A stretch of 64,000 bases of DNA. It comes from Diphasiastrum complanatum. Lineage: Eukaryota > Streptophyta > Lycopodiopsida > Lycopodiales > Lycopodiaceae. Each line of letters starts with the position of its first letter. The first letter of the stretch is position 1. The stretch spans positions 54,366,926-54,430,925 of the forward strand of contig CM055103.1 in assembly GCA_029204225.1 (NCBI GenBank), written 5' to 3'. This document shows, piece after piece, positions 11,240-22,753 of the stretch. The notes under the pieces are model-generated. The model was given only the letters and a program-made list of their open reading frames with translations. It made no database searches and was not told the origin of the DNA. A program made the translations under genes and the position numbers.

Positions 11240-12178
11240 CAGACAAAAAAACATGGACTTGCTGTCATCTTTGTAGCTCCCCCAGTTTGCATCACTATAG
11301 TGATGCAACTCGAATCCTTTCTCTTTGTTTCTAGCTGTGTAGGTTAATCCCATATTCTGGGTACCCTTTAGATACTGTAGGATTTGTTTGGCCATTTGCC
11401 AATGTGCTAGACTAGGATTGGAACAAAATTGGCTCAATTCGTAAATAGAGAAGGCCAGATCCGGTCTGGTATAGATTGTCAAGTACATCAGACTCCCGAT
11501 TAAGCTCTCGTAGGGTATACCTACCATCTTATGTTCTTCCTTGTTTCGTGAGCTTGGCTCCAACTATCATTGGTGTGGCTTTCTCTTTGCAGTCCATCAT
11601 GTGGTACTGCTTCAGCACTTTTCTGGCGTATTCTGACTGACTCAATTGCATTTAGCCATTTGTTAGATCTCTTATGATCTCCAGCCCTGGAGATTTTGTT
11701 GCTTCTCCAAGATCTGTGATTTCATAGCTTTAAGAAATCTGACTCTTCGTGTCTTTGATTAGCATCAAAGAATTTCGTATTATCAGCAAATCATCCACAA
11801 AAATGGTCAATATCACAAAATCCTTTCCTACTCTTTTGATGTAGACATTATAGTCTAGTTGAGTAGGATCGAAGTCTAGAGACTTCAGAAGACCATCAAG
11901 CTTTTTGTACCAGGCTCGTGATGCCTATTTTAGACCATAGATGCATCTCTGCAATCGATAGACACATTGTGTGTTGTCGGGGTCTTCATAGCCTTCAGGT
12001 TGCTTCATGAATATTTTCTCCTCTAGATCTCCATGGAGAAAGGCTGTTTTCACGTCAATCTGGTGAATTTCCAGATTGTATTGTGTGGCGTATGCAAAGA
12101 GTAGCCTTATGCTTGTCATCTTGACCATGGGCGAATATGTGTCAAAATAATCAACACCATATCTCTGCATGTAGCCCT
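11240..12178 (-). pseudogene. Copia element B, RT to RNase H part (left of nested insertion)
   Basis: Minus-strand coding runs from the nested insertion at 12178 leftwards: GVDYFDTYSPMVKM, HQIDVKTAFLHGDLEEK (catalytic Asp), YRLQRCIYGLK, then the RT palm and connection in other frames. It continues through IGSLMYLTIYTRPDLAFSI and LQYLKGTQNMGLTY to the RNase H start YSDANWGSYKDDSKS, where it stops at about 11240. The 3' LTR is missing. Frames shift at least twice (near 11570 and 11920). The other half lies at 18611-20937. The two halves were one element before element A inserted, because codons on either side join through the 5-bp target duplication. Confidence 0.9.
12174..12178. repeat. Target-site duplication, left copy
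   Basis: GCCCT immediately left of element A; the same five bases occur at 18611-18615. Confidence 0.95.
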
Positions 12179-12833
12179 TGTGAAAAATACAGATCCTAAG
12201 TGGATCTAAACTCCAAGATCATTGGCTTGAATGCTTGCACTCCAAACTACATAAGCTAGGAATTGGCAACACATTCTATGCTACCTAGAATGCAAAGAAC
12301 TTGATCAAAAAGCATTTATCACAAATGGAAACTTCCATAAACATCAAGTGCGGCCCAAAATAGCATTATACAGTCCATAATACATCAGCCTATCACTTTT
12401 GGAAAGCACCTAAGATCATACACAATAGCTTGAAGACAATACACACAACAATGCTCTCAATGGAGGAAGAAACAATGACAATGATCTATTGATCTCAATG
12501 AAGCATACAAAAGGTTTCTCCAACCTGTTCTCCACGACTTCCCTACTATTTATGGATGAGGAATATGACTCTCTCTCCTCTCTCTAGAAGGTACTTGACC
12601 CTAGATATTCCCTATATAGGAAAAATAGCTAAAAATGGCTTATATGACCAAAATACATCAAAATGGTCTCATTTTGAAGGGTATGAAGTTTGACACTTCA
12701 TCATACTGAAAAAATATAGTAAATAAAAACATTGTGGCCTGGTTCACACGTGTGAAACTCCAGAACCAAAACTATTTACAATTTTAGCCAATTTAGGCCT
12801 CAAACTAGCTAGGAAATGTTGACAATTTTCACA
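12179..12833 (-). repeat. Element A 3' LTR
   Basis: 655 bp, with TGTGAAAAAT at the left and TTTTCACA at the right in window orientation. It carries TATATAGG near 12615, which could be part of a promoter region. The polyprotein stop codon overlaps its right edge. Confidence 0.97.
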
Positions 12834-15800
12834 CTCCCTCTTCAACATTGGATGCTAGTTTCAACATAGTCTTTGAGCACATTCCAAGATTAGATCTATG
12901 CATTAAATATAGGTCCTTTCCCAATGGTTTGGTGAAGATATCAGCCACACACTCCTTTGAAGAGACATGTTGAAGCTCCACCTCTTTGGCAATGACTTGA
13001 TCTCTCACAAAATGGTGAGCAATCTCAATGTGCTTGCTCCTTGCATGAAAAACAGGATTGCTTGCCAAGCTTTGGGCTGAAAGGTTATCACAAAGTATGA
13101 TTGGAGTCTTCTCTGGTTCCAGCAAGTGAAGATCCAATAACATCCTCTTGATCCAAAGAATCTCCTTGGTGCATGTTGTTAATGCCTTGTACTCGGCTTC
13201 GGTGGAAGATAGAGAGATAGTTGGTTGCTTCTTTGATAGCCATGAGACCACTCCATCTCCAAGATAGATTGCAAAGGCACTTGTTGACTTCCTATCCATT
13301 TGATCACCTGCAAAATCTGAATCTGAAAATCCACAAAGGTTAGGTGTAGTACCTCCATACAAGATGCCAAAATCTCTAGATCCCGAGATGTATCTAAGTA
13401 CTCTCTTTCCTAGCTTCCAATGAGCCTCACTAGGATCTTGCATAAATTGACTTAGTTTACCAACCACAAAGCTTAGATCAGGTCTTGTGATGGTTAACCA
13501 TATAAGAGATCCTATTAGCTTTCTATAGAGAGTAATGTCCTTGAAGGATCTTTCATTACTTCTTGTAGTTAGCTTTACATTTGATTCCATAGGAGTAGAA
13601 ACAACTTTACAATCTTCCATATGAAACCTTTTTAGAATAGAGTTAACATACTTTTCTTGACATATGAATGTAGATTCAGAAGTTCTAATAATCTCTATTC
13701 CTAAGATATAATGAAGTTTACCAAGATCTTGAATTTCAAACTCTCTTTTGAGTGCCATCTTGATTTCATCTATATCTAGATTGTTACCACCACTTAAGAT
13801 AATGTCATCAACATAGATCAAAAGTAAAGTGATATCATTTTCATTCAATCTAAAGTAGAGAGAATGATCATACTCACTCATAACAAAGTTTTGAGAAAGT
13901 AAGAAGGAATTGAGCTTAGCATACCAACTCCTTGGTGCTTGCTTTAGCCCATACAAACTCTTTTGGAGATAGCACACATGATTAGGCTCATCATGTGAAA
14001 CATAGCCCTCGGGTTGCTCCATGTAAATATCTTCTTCAAGATCACCATTCAAGAAGGCATTAGTAACATCCATTTGCCACATATCCCAATCATAAAGAGT
14101 TGCAAGAGAGATTAGGATTCGAATAGTTACCATCTTTGCCACGGGTGCAAAGGTCTCATCATAGTCAATACCATATTCTTGAGCATACCCCTTTGCCACC
14201 AACCTTGCCTTGTACTTGTTGATTGATCCATCTTGATTTGTCTTGATCTTGAAGATCCACTTACAACCAATTGCCTTCTTGTCCTTTGGAAGCTTTACCA
14301 ACCTCCATGTGTTGCTTTTGATGAGTGCTTGATGCTCATGATCCATGGCTTGGATCCATTCCTTCTTTTGAATTGCTTCACCTACACAAGTTGGTTCATC
14401 AAAAGAGGTAAGAAAAGCAAAGTTAGAGTTGTCCACCACTTGCTTTCCTTTTTCATCATAGGTTAGCCTTGATGGATTAGCCCTTTGCCTTTGAGTCTTC
14501 CTTGAAGTTTGCTTTGGAGTGGCATCTCCATCTTCATCCAAGACATCTTGCACATCATGATGATTAGTAGGCACATCAACATCAACATCAACAACATTGG
14601 AAACATTCTCTTCATGAAAGATGACATCCCTACTTATGACAACTTTCTTTGTAGAAGGAATGTACACTTTGTAAGCCTTGCTTACTTCACTATAGCCAAC
14701 AAACACACCCTTCTTTGATGAAGGATCTTCTTTAGTTCTATCATCAAGTGTGATATTGACAAAACATGTACATCCAAAGATCCTACAATGCTTGACACTC
14801 GGCCTTCTACCATAAAGAACCTCATGAGGAGTTTTACCATCCAAGGAAGCACTTGTCCATCTATTACATAGATAGTTAGCACATGCTAAAGCTTCCCCCC
14901 AAAAAGACTTAGCCAAGATTAGCATGTAGTCTCATTGCCTTGGCACATTCACAAAGGGTTCTATTCTTCCTCTCGGCCACTCCATTCTGTTGTGGAGTCC
15001 TAGGACTAGACATCTCCCTCTTAATCCCATGTGCTATACAAAAGTCTTTGAACCTATTTGAGGTGTATTCCCCTCCATTATCAGATCTTAAGCATTTGAT
15101 CTTTGTATTGAATTGGTTTTCCATTTCATTCTTGAACTTGACAAATGCAGCAAACACTTCATCCTTACTTTTAAGAAGATAGATCCAAGTATACCTACTA
15201 AAGTCATCAATGAAAGTTGCATACATCTTTGCCCCACCATTGCTAGTTGTACTAGAAGAATGAATATCAGAATGCACAAGTTGAAAAGCTTCTTTAGATC
15301 TAGAAGTAGATCTAGAATAAGCAAGTCTATGAGATTTGGACAAGGCACAATGTTCACAAACACTATTGTTTGCAACAAGACTTTTAGGGAGACCAAGAAC
15401 AAGCTCTTTCTTTGCCATTACCTCCAAAGATTTGAAGTTGGGATGGCCCAACCTCTTGTGCCAAATTTCTTGGTTTGTCAATTGCTCCCTAGCCATACAT
15501 CCTTCATGATTAGAGATCACACATGCATCAAGCTTGAAAAGTTTACCATGCCTCCTACCTTGAGCAATCAAGGATCCACATTTACTTATCAAACATGCAT
15601 CTCCAATGAACTCCACATCAAGTCCTTTGTCAATCATTTGACTTACACTAAGCAAATTCTTAGTGATTGAAGGAATGTACAAGACATTTTCAAGATTTGC
15701 TTTCCTATTTGTTGAAAGGGAAATAGGAATAGTGCCTATGCCTTTGATATCACATTGACCATCATTTGCAGTGTAGATGATGTTACCTTCTCCCTCATAA

Positions 15801-16783
15801 GACAATAAGGATGTAAAGTATTCCTTATGTCTTGTCATGTGAGATGAGGCTCCACTATCAATCCACCAAGGATCATTATCATCTATGTTGGCTAACAAAC
15901 TTGAAGTCATAACAAGTGATTCACATGTGTTATGTTCTTCCTCATCTATTGTAAGATTTCCTTGCCTCTCTCCTTGCTCTCTTTTCTTCTTATAACATTC
16001 ATTTGCAAAATGACCTTTTATCCCACAATAAAAGCACTTGAACTTTGACTTATTGTTCTTAGTAGAAGAGGAAGAGGAAGAGTGATCATCATGATCAAAG
16101 TTACCACCTTTGGACCATTTCCCTTTGCCTTTACCTTTGCCCTTGAATTTGCCTTTTGTGAAGAAAGCCTCTTCACCTCCACCTTGCAAGGATGCACCAT
16201 CAAGCTTTGATTGCAACCTATGTTCTTCAGCCAATAAGATTTCTTGCAAGTCAACCACACTTGGCAAGACTCTTTGAATGGCAAAACTTTGCACAAGGTT
16301 AGCATGTTCATTTAGCAAACCATTCAACATAACTTGGACTATTTCACCATCTTTTATGTTCTCATCAATGCATGCTAAATCATCACTTAGGGACTTAACT
16401 CTCAAGATAAATGCATGAGCACTTTCACCCTCTCTTTGCCTACTAGAAAATATTTGTCTCCTTAGGGTCAATACCCTAGATGTGGACTTTGATTCAAAGA
16501 GCTTCTTTAAGGCATTCCATGCCTCACTTGCACTTTGACACTTTCCAACTTCCTTGAGAAGTTCATTTGTAACATTCATTTTAATGATATGAAGAGCCCT
16601 TTTGGCCTTCTTATCAAACCTTTGTTGCTCTTGAAGTGTGAGAGGTCTCTCTTCAATTTTTGCAACTATGTCCATGAGTTCATTCAACTCAAGTAAGGAC
16701 TCCATCCTCACTTTTCAAGTAGAGTAGTTTGATGAACTCAACCTTTCACTAGACTCTAGCATGATCCCACCATTGGAAGCCAT
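12829..16783 (-). pseudogene. Element A gag-pol polyprotein (one stop, one frameshift)
   Basis: Start ATG 16783-16781 is preferred because gag-type residues (MASNGGIMLESSERL) follow it. Codon 23 is TGA (16717-16715), where the homologous fragments at 22.7 and 40.4 kb have Trp in NYSxWKVR. Domains in order: gag capsid (UBN2 type), Lys/Gly-rich stretch, knuckle CFYCGIKGHFANEC (~16.0 kb), protease WWIDSGASSHM (~15.85), pre-integrase IWHKRLGHPNFKSL (~15.45), integrase with HSDIH, RSDNGGEYTS and TPQQNGVAERKN. One extra base near 14914 then shifts the frame. RT carries WQMDVTNAFLNGDLEE and IYVDDIILSG (13804-13815 = YVDD), and RNase H carries FSDSDFAGDQMDRKSTSA and SSTEAEYKAL. The last codons cross the polypurine tract and the TGA lies in the LTR. 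Length and order are typical of copia. Confidence 0.95.
12834..12843 (-). other. Element A polypurine tract
   Basis: The minus strand reads GAAGAGGGAG directly before LTR start TGTGAAAA. It lies inside coding sequence: it encodes part of the final residues of the polyprotein. Confidence 0.85.
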
Positions 16784-17943
16784 GATTCTAATGTTTCTTC
16801 AACTTTTAGGTTCTGTCCTAAAGCACTTAGCACTCACTTTTCTCTCAACAAATGATAGATAAAGAGATCTATGAAGATTTAGGACCCTAAAACACTTCTA
16901 TCTTGAACCTAGATGGTTTCCAAGCATAGAAAGGAAGATTGAAACACATGCAACACTTTGCACACACTAAGAATGGATTACAAAATCAAACCAACCTGAA
17001 CACACTCTTGCTTAAGCTCTCAAACTTTCCAGCAAGTGACCAAATCAAGTTATGGTGTGAAGAGTTACTTGCATTCTTAGAAAATACCCAAAACTAGGAT
17101 GCCAAGATTACCTAGTAATGAACAAACTTGATCAACATATGATCAACACACTAAGATATTGATTCAACCTGTAAAACCACATGTAAACCACACTTCTAAA
17201 AGTTTATAAACTCCAGCAAGTGATAAATACAAGATTTAGAGGTGAATGAATGAGCACACTTAGTGAATCACAAGACTAGCTTCACTATCTTGTCAAATCT
17301 TGGTGTTTAGATGTAGATCTAAGATCACTTCACATGAGAATGTTCCTCAACCTGTTAAGAACCTGAAAACACACTTGCATAATGGTTAACACCTTCCAGC
17401 AAATGCTCCAATCAAATTACATAAGGAGAGTTACTTACATGCTCAACAAAGTACACCAAAAATTATGCCAAAATTGATGACAATCTTTACAATATGCTCT
17501 TCACAATGGAGCTTACAATATGTTCACCCAAAAAAGAGGATCTTTCATCCAAATGGGAGCTTTGCTCAGCCTTTAGGAGAATTACAACTCACTCAAAAGA
17601 GCATTTGTCATCCACTTAAGGAGAAGTTTCATCCACTTAAGGAGAGTGTTCATCCAAGAATGGAGATTGTCAACAATAGGATTGAAAAGAACATTGTTAG
17701 TATTGAATATGCACAAGCCTCACAATCACAAATGATTAGGTGTTATGATCTGATCCAAAATAGTTTCTTTTCAGCCTCTGATCTTCAATAGACCTGAAAT
17801 ATGCTTTTGATCCACAAGTTCAACTCACAAAACAAAGGTTAGTAAGATTTGATCAACAAAGCAATGCAAAATCATGCTAGAACTTGATCAAACATCCAAA
17901 TATCACCAAAAATGGAATACTTACTGTAAATAGAAGCCAACCA
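16784..17943 (-). other. Element A untranslated leader with ~177-bp repeats
   Basis: About 1.16 kb between primer site and gag. Three degenerate direct repeats begin near 16993, 17167 and 17347 (each carries CAACCTG and a CCAGCAA[GA]TG block). The segment near 17600-17650 has a 21-bp tandem repeat. The 108-codon plus-strand frame 17465-17791 is antisense to the element and looks incidental. Confidence 0.75.
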
Positions 17944-17955
17944 GCTCTGATACCA
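17944..17955 (-). other. Element A primer-binding site (tRNA-iMet)
   Basis: The minus strand reads TGGTATCAGAGC right after the LTR end. Confidence 0.95.
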
Positions 17956-18610
17956 TGTGAAAAATACAGATCCTAAGTGGATCTAAACTCCAAGATCATT
18001 GGCTTGAATGCTTGCACTCCAAACTACATAAGCTAGGAATTGGCAACACATTCTATGCTACCTAGAATGCAAAGAACTTGATCAAAAAGCATTTATCACA
18101 AATGGAAACTTCCATAAACATCAAGTGCGGCCCAAAATAGCATTATACAGTCCATAATACATCAGCCTATCACTTTTGGAAAGCACCTAAGATCATACAC
18201 AATAGCTTGAAGACAATACACACAACAATGCTCTCAATGGAGGAAGAAACAATGACAATGATCTATTGATCTCAATGAAGCATACAAAAGGTTTCTCCAA
18301 CCTGTTCTCCACGACTTCCCTACTATTTATGGATGAGGAAGATGACTCTCTCTCCTCTCTCTAGAAGGTACTTGACCCTAGATATTCCCTATATAGGAAA
18401 AATAGCTAAAAATGGCTTATATGACCAAAATACATCAAAATGGTCTCATTTTGAAGGGTATGAAGTTTGACACTTCATCATACTGAAAAAATACAGTAAA
18501 TAAAAACATTGTGGCCTGGTTCACACGTGTGAAACTCCAGAACCAAAACTATTTACAATTTTAGCCAATTTAGGCCTCAAACTAGCTAGGAAATGTTGAC
18601 AATTTTCACA
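17956..18610 (-). repeat. Element A 5' LTR
   Basis: 655 bp, two mismatches to the 3' LTR. It acts as the promoter-bearing LTR in the element's own orientation. Confidence 0.97.
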
Positions 18611-18615
18611 GCCCT
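18611..18615. repeat. Target-site duplication, right copy
   Basis: GCCCT, same as 12174-12178. Confidence 0.95.
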
Positions 18616-20890
18616 TTGCGACAAGCCTTGCCTTGTAGCGGCCAATAGTGCCATCTGATTTCAGCTTTTTCTTGTACACCCACTTGCAGTCGACTACTTT
18701 TTAGTTTTCTAGCAGTGGCTCTAATGTCCATGTCTCGTTTTGTCTCATCGACTCGATTTCCTCTTACATTGCCTGCTTCCAGAATTTTCTCTCTGGACTC
18801 TAGATAGCTTCTTGGTATGTTGCTGGCTCTTCTGTGAAGCTGCAATACTCAAATTGCATGTCCTCGTCCATTGAAGATTGTTAGAGTAGTGGTCTGGAAG
18901 TCTTCTTTGTCTTGTTGACCTTTGAGGTTCGTATCATCGCTGTTTGAACATTTCTTGTTCGTGGGGTCGATCCTCCGCTTCCTGCTGCTCTGGAGTTTGG
19001 AGTTCTGCATTTTGATTTGATATCTGTCTCCGATCTCCTTCTTGAATAGGCAACAATGTGAAGATCTCATGGCCTCTTTCGTCTTTCAGTCCAGGGAATG
19101 TGGACTCGTCGAACTTCACATCTCTGCTCGAAACAACTTTCTTCGTGGTTGGATCATAGAGTCTGTACACATGTGTTCCGTTTGAGTAACCGACCATGAT
19201 TTTTTGCTCGGATTTGTCATCGAGCTTGCTTCTCTTTTCCTTTGGAATGTGCTTGAATGTTGCACATCCAAACACTCGTACGTATGACAGATAAGGCTTT
19301 CCGCCTGTCCACATTTCGTATGGTGTTTTGTTCTCCAATGCTGTCGTCGTGGATCTATTCTGCAGGTGTACAACTGCAGCTATTGCTTCAGCCCAGAATT
19401 GACCTGGCAATTAAGCCTGTGCCATCATGCATCTGGCTCCTTCGAATAGCATTCTGTTTTTTCTTTCTGCCACACTGTTGTATTTTTGTTGTGTATGCAG
19501 GAGTGAACTGGTGTTCGATCCCCTGTTCTTCGCAGAATCTTGAGAATTCTGTACTTTTGTATTCACCACCATTGTCAAATGTAAGGATCTGTATCCTTTT
19601 CGAGGTGTTTCACTCTGCGAATGCCACAAACTTCCAGAAAGAATCAAACACTGCATCCGACCGTCAGCAACTTGTTTGTCGTCTTCTCGATCATACAACA
19701 AGTGTTGCCGTCGAACATAACTCGAATGTCTAGATCTGCCATCTTGGAGATAAATAGCAGATCTTTTATGAGTGAAGGCACATAAAATGCTCCTGGCAGC
19801 TTTGCTTGGCCCGACAATGTTCATAGTTGTAGATAGCCGATGCCCTTGACATCATGTTTGTTTCCATCGCCTAGAATCACTGCCCTGTCATTTTTGAGTT
19901 CGCGAAAGTTGATCAAGATCTTCTTGTTGCAGATTATTTGAGATGGTGCTCCTGAATCGATGACTACATTGTAGGCGTGTTCAGAGTAGCTTGTCGAAGC
20001 TTTGTCGAGTATTGTGAAAGCTTCGTCACCTCTTTCAGCAGCCTTTGATGACTCTGCAACGTTGTTCGTTTCATCTTTGTTTTTTCTTTTTGGGTTGAAT
20101 CTGCAGTCGTATGCAGAATGCCCTTTCTTCTTGCAGTGCATGCAAGATATTGCTGGATTGAATCAGCATTTGTTGGCCATATGGCCTGGTTTGTGGCAAT
20201 GATCGCAGGAAGAAGATTGTTGATTCGAGGACTTCATCTTCTCAAATCTTGGCTTGTTTTTGTTCTTCTTCTTTCCTTTCATGAAGAGAGCTTTGTCTTG
20301 ATCACAGCTTCCCTCTCCTTCGTCTCCCATCAATCTCTCATCAGGGACAAGATTGACTGCTTTTTTGAATGTCATATCTGGTAGACTCAGTATGAGCATT
20401 CTCAGTGGCTGATAGGATGTTGGTAGAGATTTCATAAAGTACATCAACTGCTGTGGTGTTGGGACCTGGTGCTCCTACCCTGATGTAACGAGTTGAGCGA
20501 AGATCGTTCTGATCTTCTCAACGTGCTGATCCAACTGGTTGCCATCCCACCGTATTAATTGCAACTAATTGTGAAGGTGCATGACTAAATCTGCAGTCCT
20601 CACTTCATACTTCTACTTCAATCTTTCCCATGCTGCATGGCTGTTTTTGTAATTTTCAATCTGCATGAGTAGATCTTCATTTATGGACGAAACAATGATC
20701 GCCATTGTGCGCTCATCCTTTCTGATCCATTCAGCTCTCCTAGGGTGTCCTCTGGAGGCTGCACCTCTGAGAGCTCAGTCACCGACCGGATAACTTCGTC
20801 CTTCAGGACTGTTTTGATTTTGAATTTTCAGATTCTGTAATTTGCACCATCAAGACTGATTGCTACTCTAGTCTGGATTGTCGTAGTCAT
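18611..20890 (-). pseudogene. Copia element B, gag-protease-integrase part (right of insertion)
   Basis: Gag starts at ATG 20890-20888 (MTTTIQTRVAISLDG). Codon 21 is TGA (20830-20828), where the family copies at 30978 and 32129 have Trp. Gag continues through SLPTSYQPLRMLILSLPD and two zinc knuckles (CDHCHKPGHMANKC; MHCKKKGHSAYDC), then protease VIDSGAPSQIICNKK (near 19950). Fragmented integrase follows (QKYNSVAERKNRMLFEGA near 19.46 kb), then the integrase C-terminal part and linker (GQFWAEAIAAVVHLQNRS, KTPYEMWTGGKP, 18.93-19.4 kb) and the start of RT at 18.61-18.85 kb. Many frame changes and stops. The leader is present to about 20937; primer site and LTR are gone. Confidence 0.92.
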
Positions 20891-20937
20891 ATTGTGTTGT
20901 CTAGAAGAATCACTGCTGGGATATCAGTAGTGATAAT

Positions 20938-21185
20938 GATTTCCAAAAGGACAAGCCAAAAGAGCCAAGTCCATTTCTTTATGTGGTCCTATGAGTGTTC
21001 CCTTTTTGGGTTAGGCTTATATTTCATCACTTTTATTAGTGACCTCTCTAGATTCACCAAAATCATGTTCATCAAGAACAAGTCTGAGGCATTCAACTGT
21101 TTCAAATTACTTAAACAGTTTGTTGAGACTCAATTAGAAGATCAAGACCATATAGTATTGATGCTTATGGTATGAACATGTTTCT
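20938..21185 (+). pseudogene. Copia integrase fragment
   Basis: The plus strand encodes YFITFISDLSRFTKIMFIKN followed by KSEAFNCFKLLKQFVETQLE, matching the first part of the copia integrase core (FIDDFSRYTWIYLLKSKDE in element A). The second catalytic Asp and the Glu are missing. It abuts the leader of element B on the opposite strand. Confidence 0.75.
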
Positions 21186-21846
21186 TGTCATTATTGACTT
21201 AGATGTGTTTCCAATACATTTTGAAAGTAAGATATTGTATTATCAAAAGCATGCTCTTCGTTCTAGTAAGAACAAGATTGAGCTTGTTACTCATGTTTTT
21301 GAAAATCATGTTTTCACATGTTTTGTGACAAATTGTGAACTCCTCTTGAGATTAAGTGAAGCATACAAAGTGGACACTTACATCCTTGAGAGAGTAACTA
21401 GTCTAAAAAAGATCAAGATAGTATTTGATAGATCCATCATGGAAATAGTTCGTTGTATGTGGACTAGTCAAGCTAGAATGCATCATCTTGATGATCATCA
21501 TTTTTTCACATCTTATGATCTTAATCTTTGTGATCTTTCTGAGGCTTGGAAGCCTCATATTTCTCTATTATATTGCAACCATCATGCAAGTGGATCTTTC
21601 AAATCAAAGGCCATCATCAAGCATGGAGGAAGCACATGGACATAGTGGCATATTGGTGGAATGATCTTCAAAGTTTTTGGCAAGTGATTTCTACCAAGGA
21701 AATCTTATCATGGATCTGGTGAGAGTGCTGCTATGATGGATCCCTTGGTTGATCTTCACTTCTTATGCATACCAAAGGATCCACTCAAAATAATTACAAA
21801 CTTCTCAAGTGATCTAGTACATTTTCAAGCTATTTTTTGAGGAGGG
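21186..21846 (+). pseudogene. Copia 3' internal region with a conserved non-pol open frame
   Basis: An open frame of 157 codons (21172-21645) has no RT or RNase H motif. Its encoded segment (KNKIELVTHVFENHVFTCF, VDTYILERVTSLKKIKI, LCDLSEAWKPHIS) is matched in order by minus-strand sequence at 53.7-54.19 kb (KNHVFSCYEAFCKLILRLIE, NTYILQKVFSLKKIKLAFD, YHLSEAWRPRIS). Both lie just before a polypurine tract and LTR. I do not know its function; it may be a remnant linker or an extra 3' ORF. The polypurine tract TTGAGGAGGG ends at 21846. Confidence 0.55.
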
Positions 21847-22600
21847 TGAGAAATTGGCAAAAATCTAGCTTGGTATTCTTATGTTAGAAGTTTGTGAGTG
21901 AATCTCACATGTGTGGAGGATGTTCCCACGTGTGGAGAATTGTAAAAGTAATTTAAAATGTTTGTTATAGGGGTCTCATAAAGTCTCATAGTCAAGCTTC
22001 TAGGTGTCATTAGTAGATTGAGCCATTTTTGGCTTTAGAGGTCAATTAGTGAAGTATACTTGTTTTGTCATTATTAGGCCAAAATCACAAGTGGAAAACT
22101 TGAGCTAAATAGGTCCTTGACAAGTGTCTTTAGTTAATTTGATGTGTGACAAGTCAAAGTTCAAGAGGTCCAATAGAATTAAGAGGTGGAAGTACCATTG
22201 AATGGTCCAATAGAATGGAGAGATGGATGGATTAATGGTCGAATAGGATTAGGAGGTTGCAAATGTGAGGTCCAATCATGTTTGAGTGTGGAATAGCCCA
22301 TGGATCTACTAGTATCATTGTACTACTCATTCTATGCTAATTGATTTTGAGATCAAGAGAGATTTTGGATCTTCTTGTTTTCTCTCTCTACCCAAGAGCT
22401 ATTGGTAGGATTATCTCTCTACCCGAGGAGAGCAGCTTGTTCTTACTTAGTTTTATTTTGGAACACTTCCTACACGTGTGTATGTACTTTGGAAGTGAGT
22501 TAATGCATGTAGTAGTGTGTTTTTGCCATTGAATTGAAGATAGATCTTGAATCTCAATCTAGTCTTCATCATTGTGCATCCACACACCTTAGGAGATCAT
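21847..22600 (+). repeat. 3' LTR (partial), TGAGAAATTGGC type
   Basis: Starts right after the polypurine tract. It shares style with the LTRs at 8893 and 41295 (AATTGGCAAAA...CTAGCTTG / ACTTGATCAA; CACATGTGTGG). The right end is not seen: at about 22.6 kb the sequence changes to minus-strand gag of another element. Confidence 0.65.
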
Positions 22601-22602
22601 AA

Positions 22603-22753
22603 TCACATCCAAGTGCCTCTCCTCCACACCTACAACAATATCCATCAAATCATTCATCTCTAGCAAAGACTCTATCCTCACTTTCCAAGTTGAATAATTT
22701 GTTAAGGTAAGCCTATCATTGCCTTCCAACATGAAGCCACTTGGGGTTGCCAT
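22603..22753 (-). pseudogene. Copia gag N-terminus
   Basis: Begins ATG 22753-22751 and encodes MATPSGFMLEGNDRL then NYSTWKVRIESLLEMNDLMD, the conserved N-terminal gag motif with the Trp intact. After about 50 codons it is cut off at the junction with the LTR to the left. It is the same subfamily as elements A and C. Confidence 0.85.

Larger units (their letters stand above)
12179..18610 (-). mobile_element. Copia element A, near-complete young insertion
   Basis: A 6432-bp Ty1/copia retrotransposon on the minus strand. It has two 655-bp LTRs (12179-12833 and 17956-18610) that differ at only two positions (12564 against 18341; 12717 against 18494), a primer site next to the right LTR, a polypurine tract next to the left LTR, and perfect GCCCT target duplications. 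The gene order gag-protease-integrase-RT-RNase H marks copia. It sits inside the RT of element B. LTR similarity of about 99.7 percent points to a recent insertion. It looks defective because of a stop codon in gag and a frameshift before RT. Confidence 0.97.

Noticed and set aside
12179-12833. CRISPR-like or tandem array from the 655-bp repeat
   Set aside because: Only two copies exist, 5.1 kb apart, with primer site, polypurine tract and target duplication, so they are LTRs.
15113-15670. 185-codon plus-strand frame
   Set aside because: Antisense to the integrase and pre-integrase coding of element A, which explains the open frame.
17465-17791. 108-codon plus-strand frame in the element A leader
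   Set aside because: Antisense to the leader, overlaps a short tandem repeat, and has no start context or homologue that I recognise.
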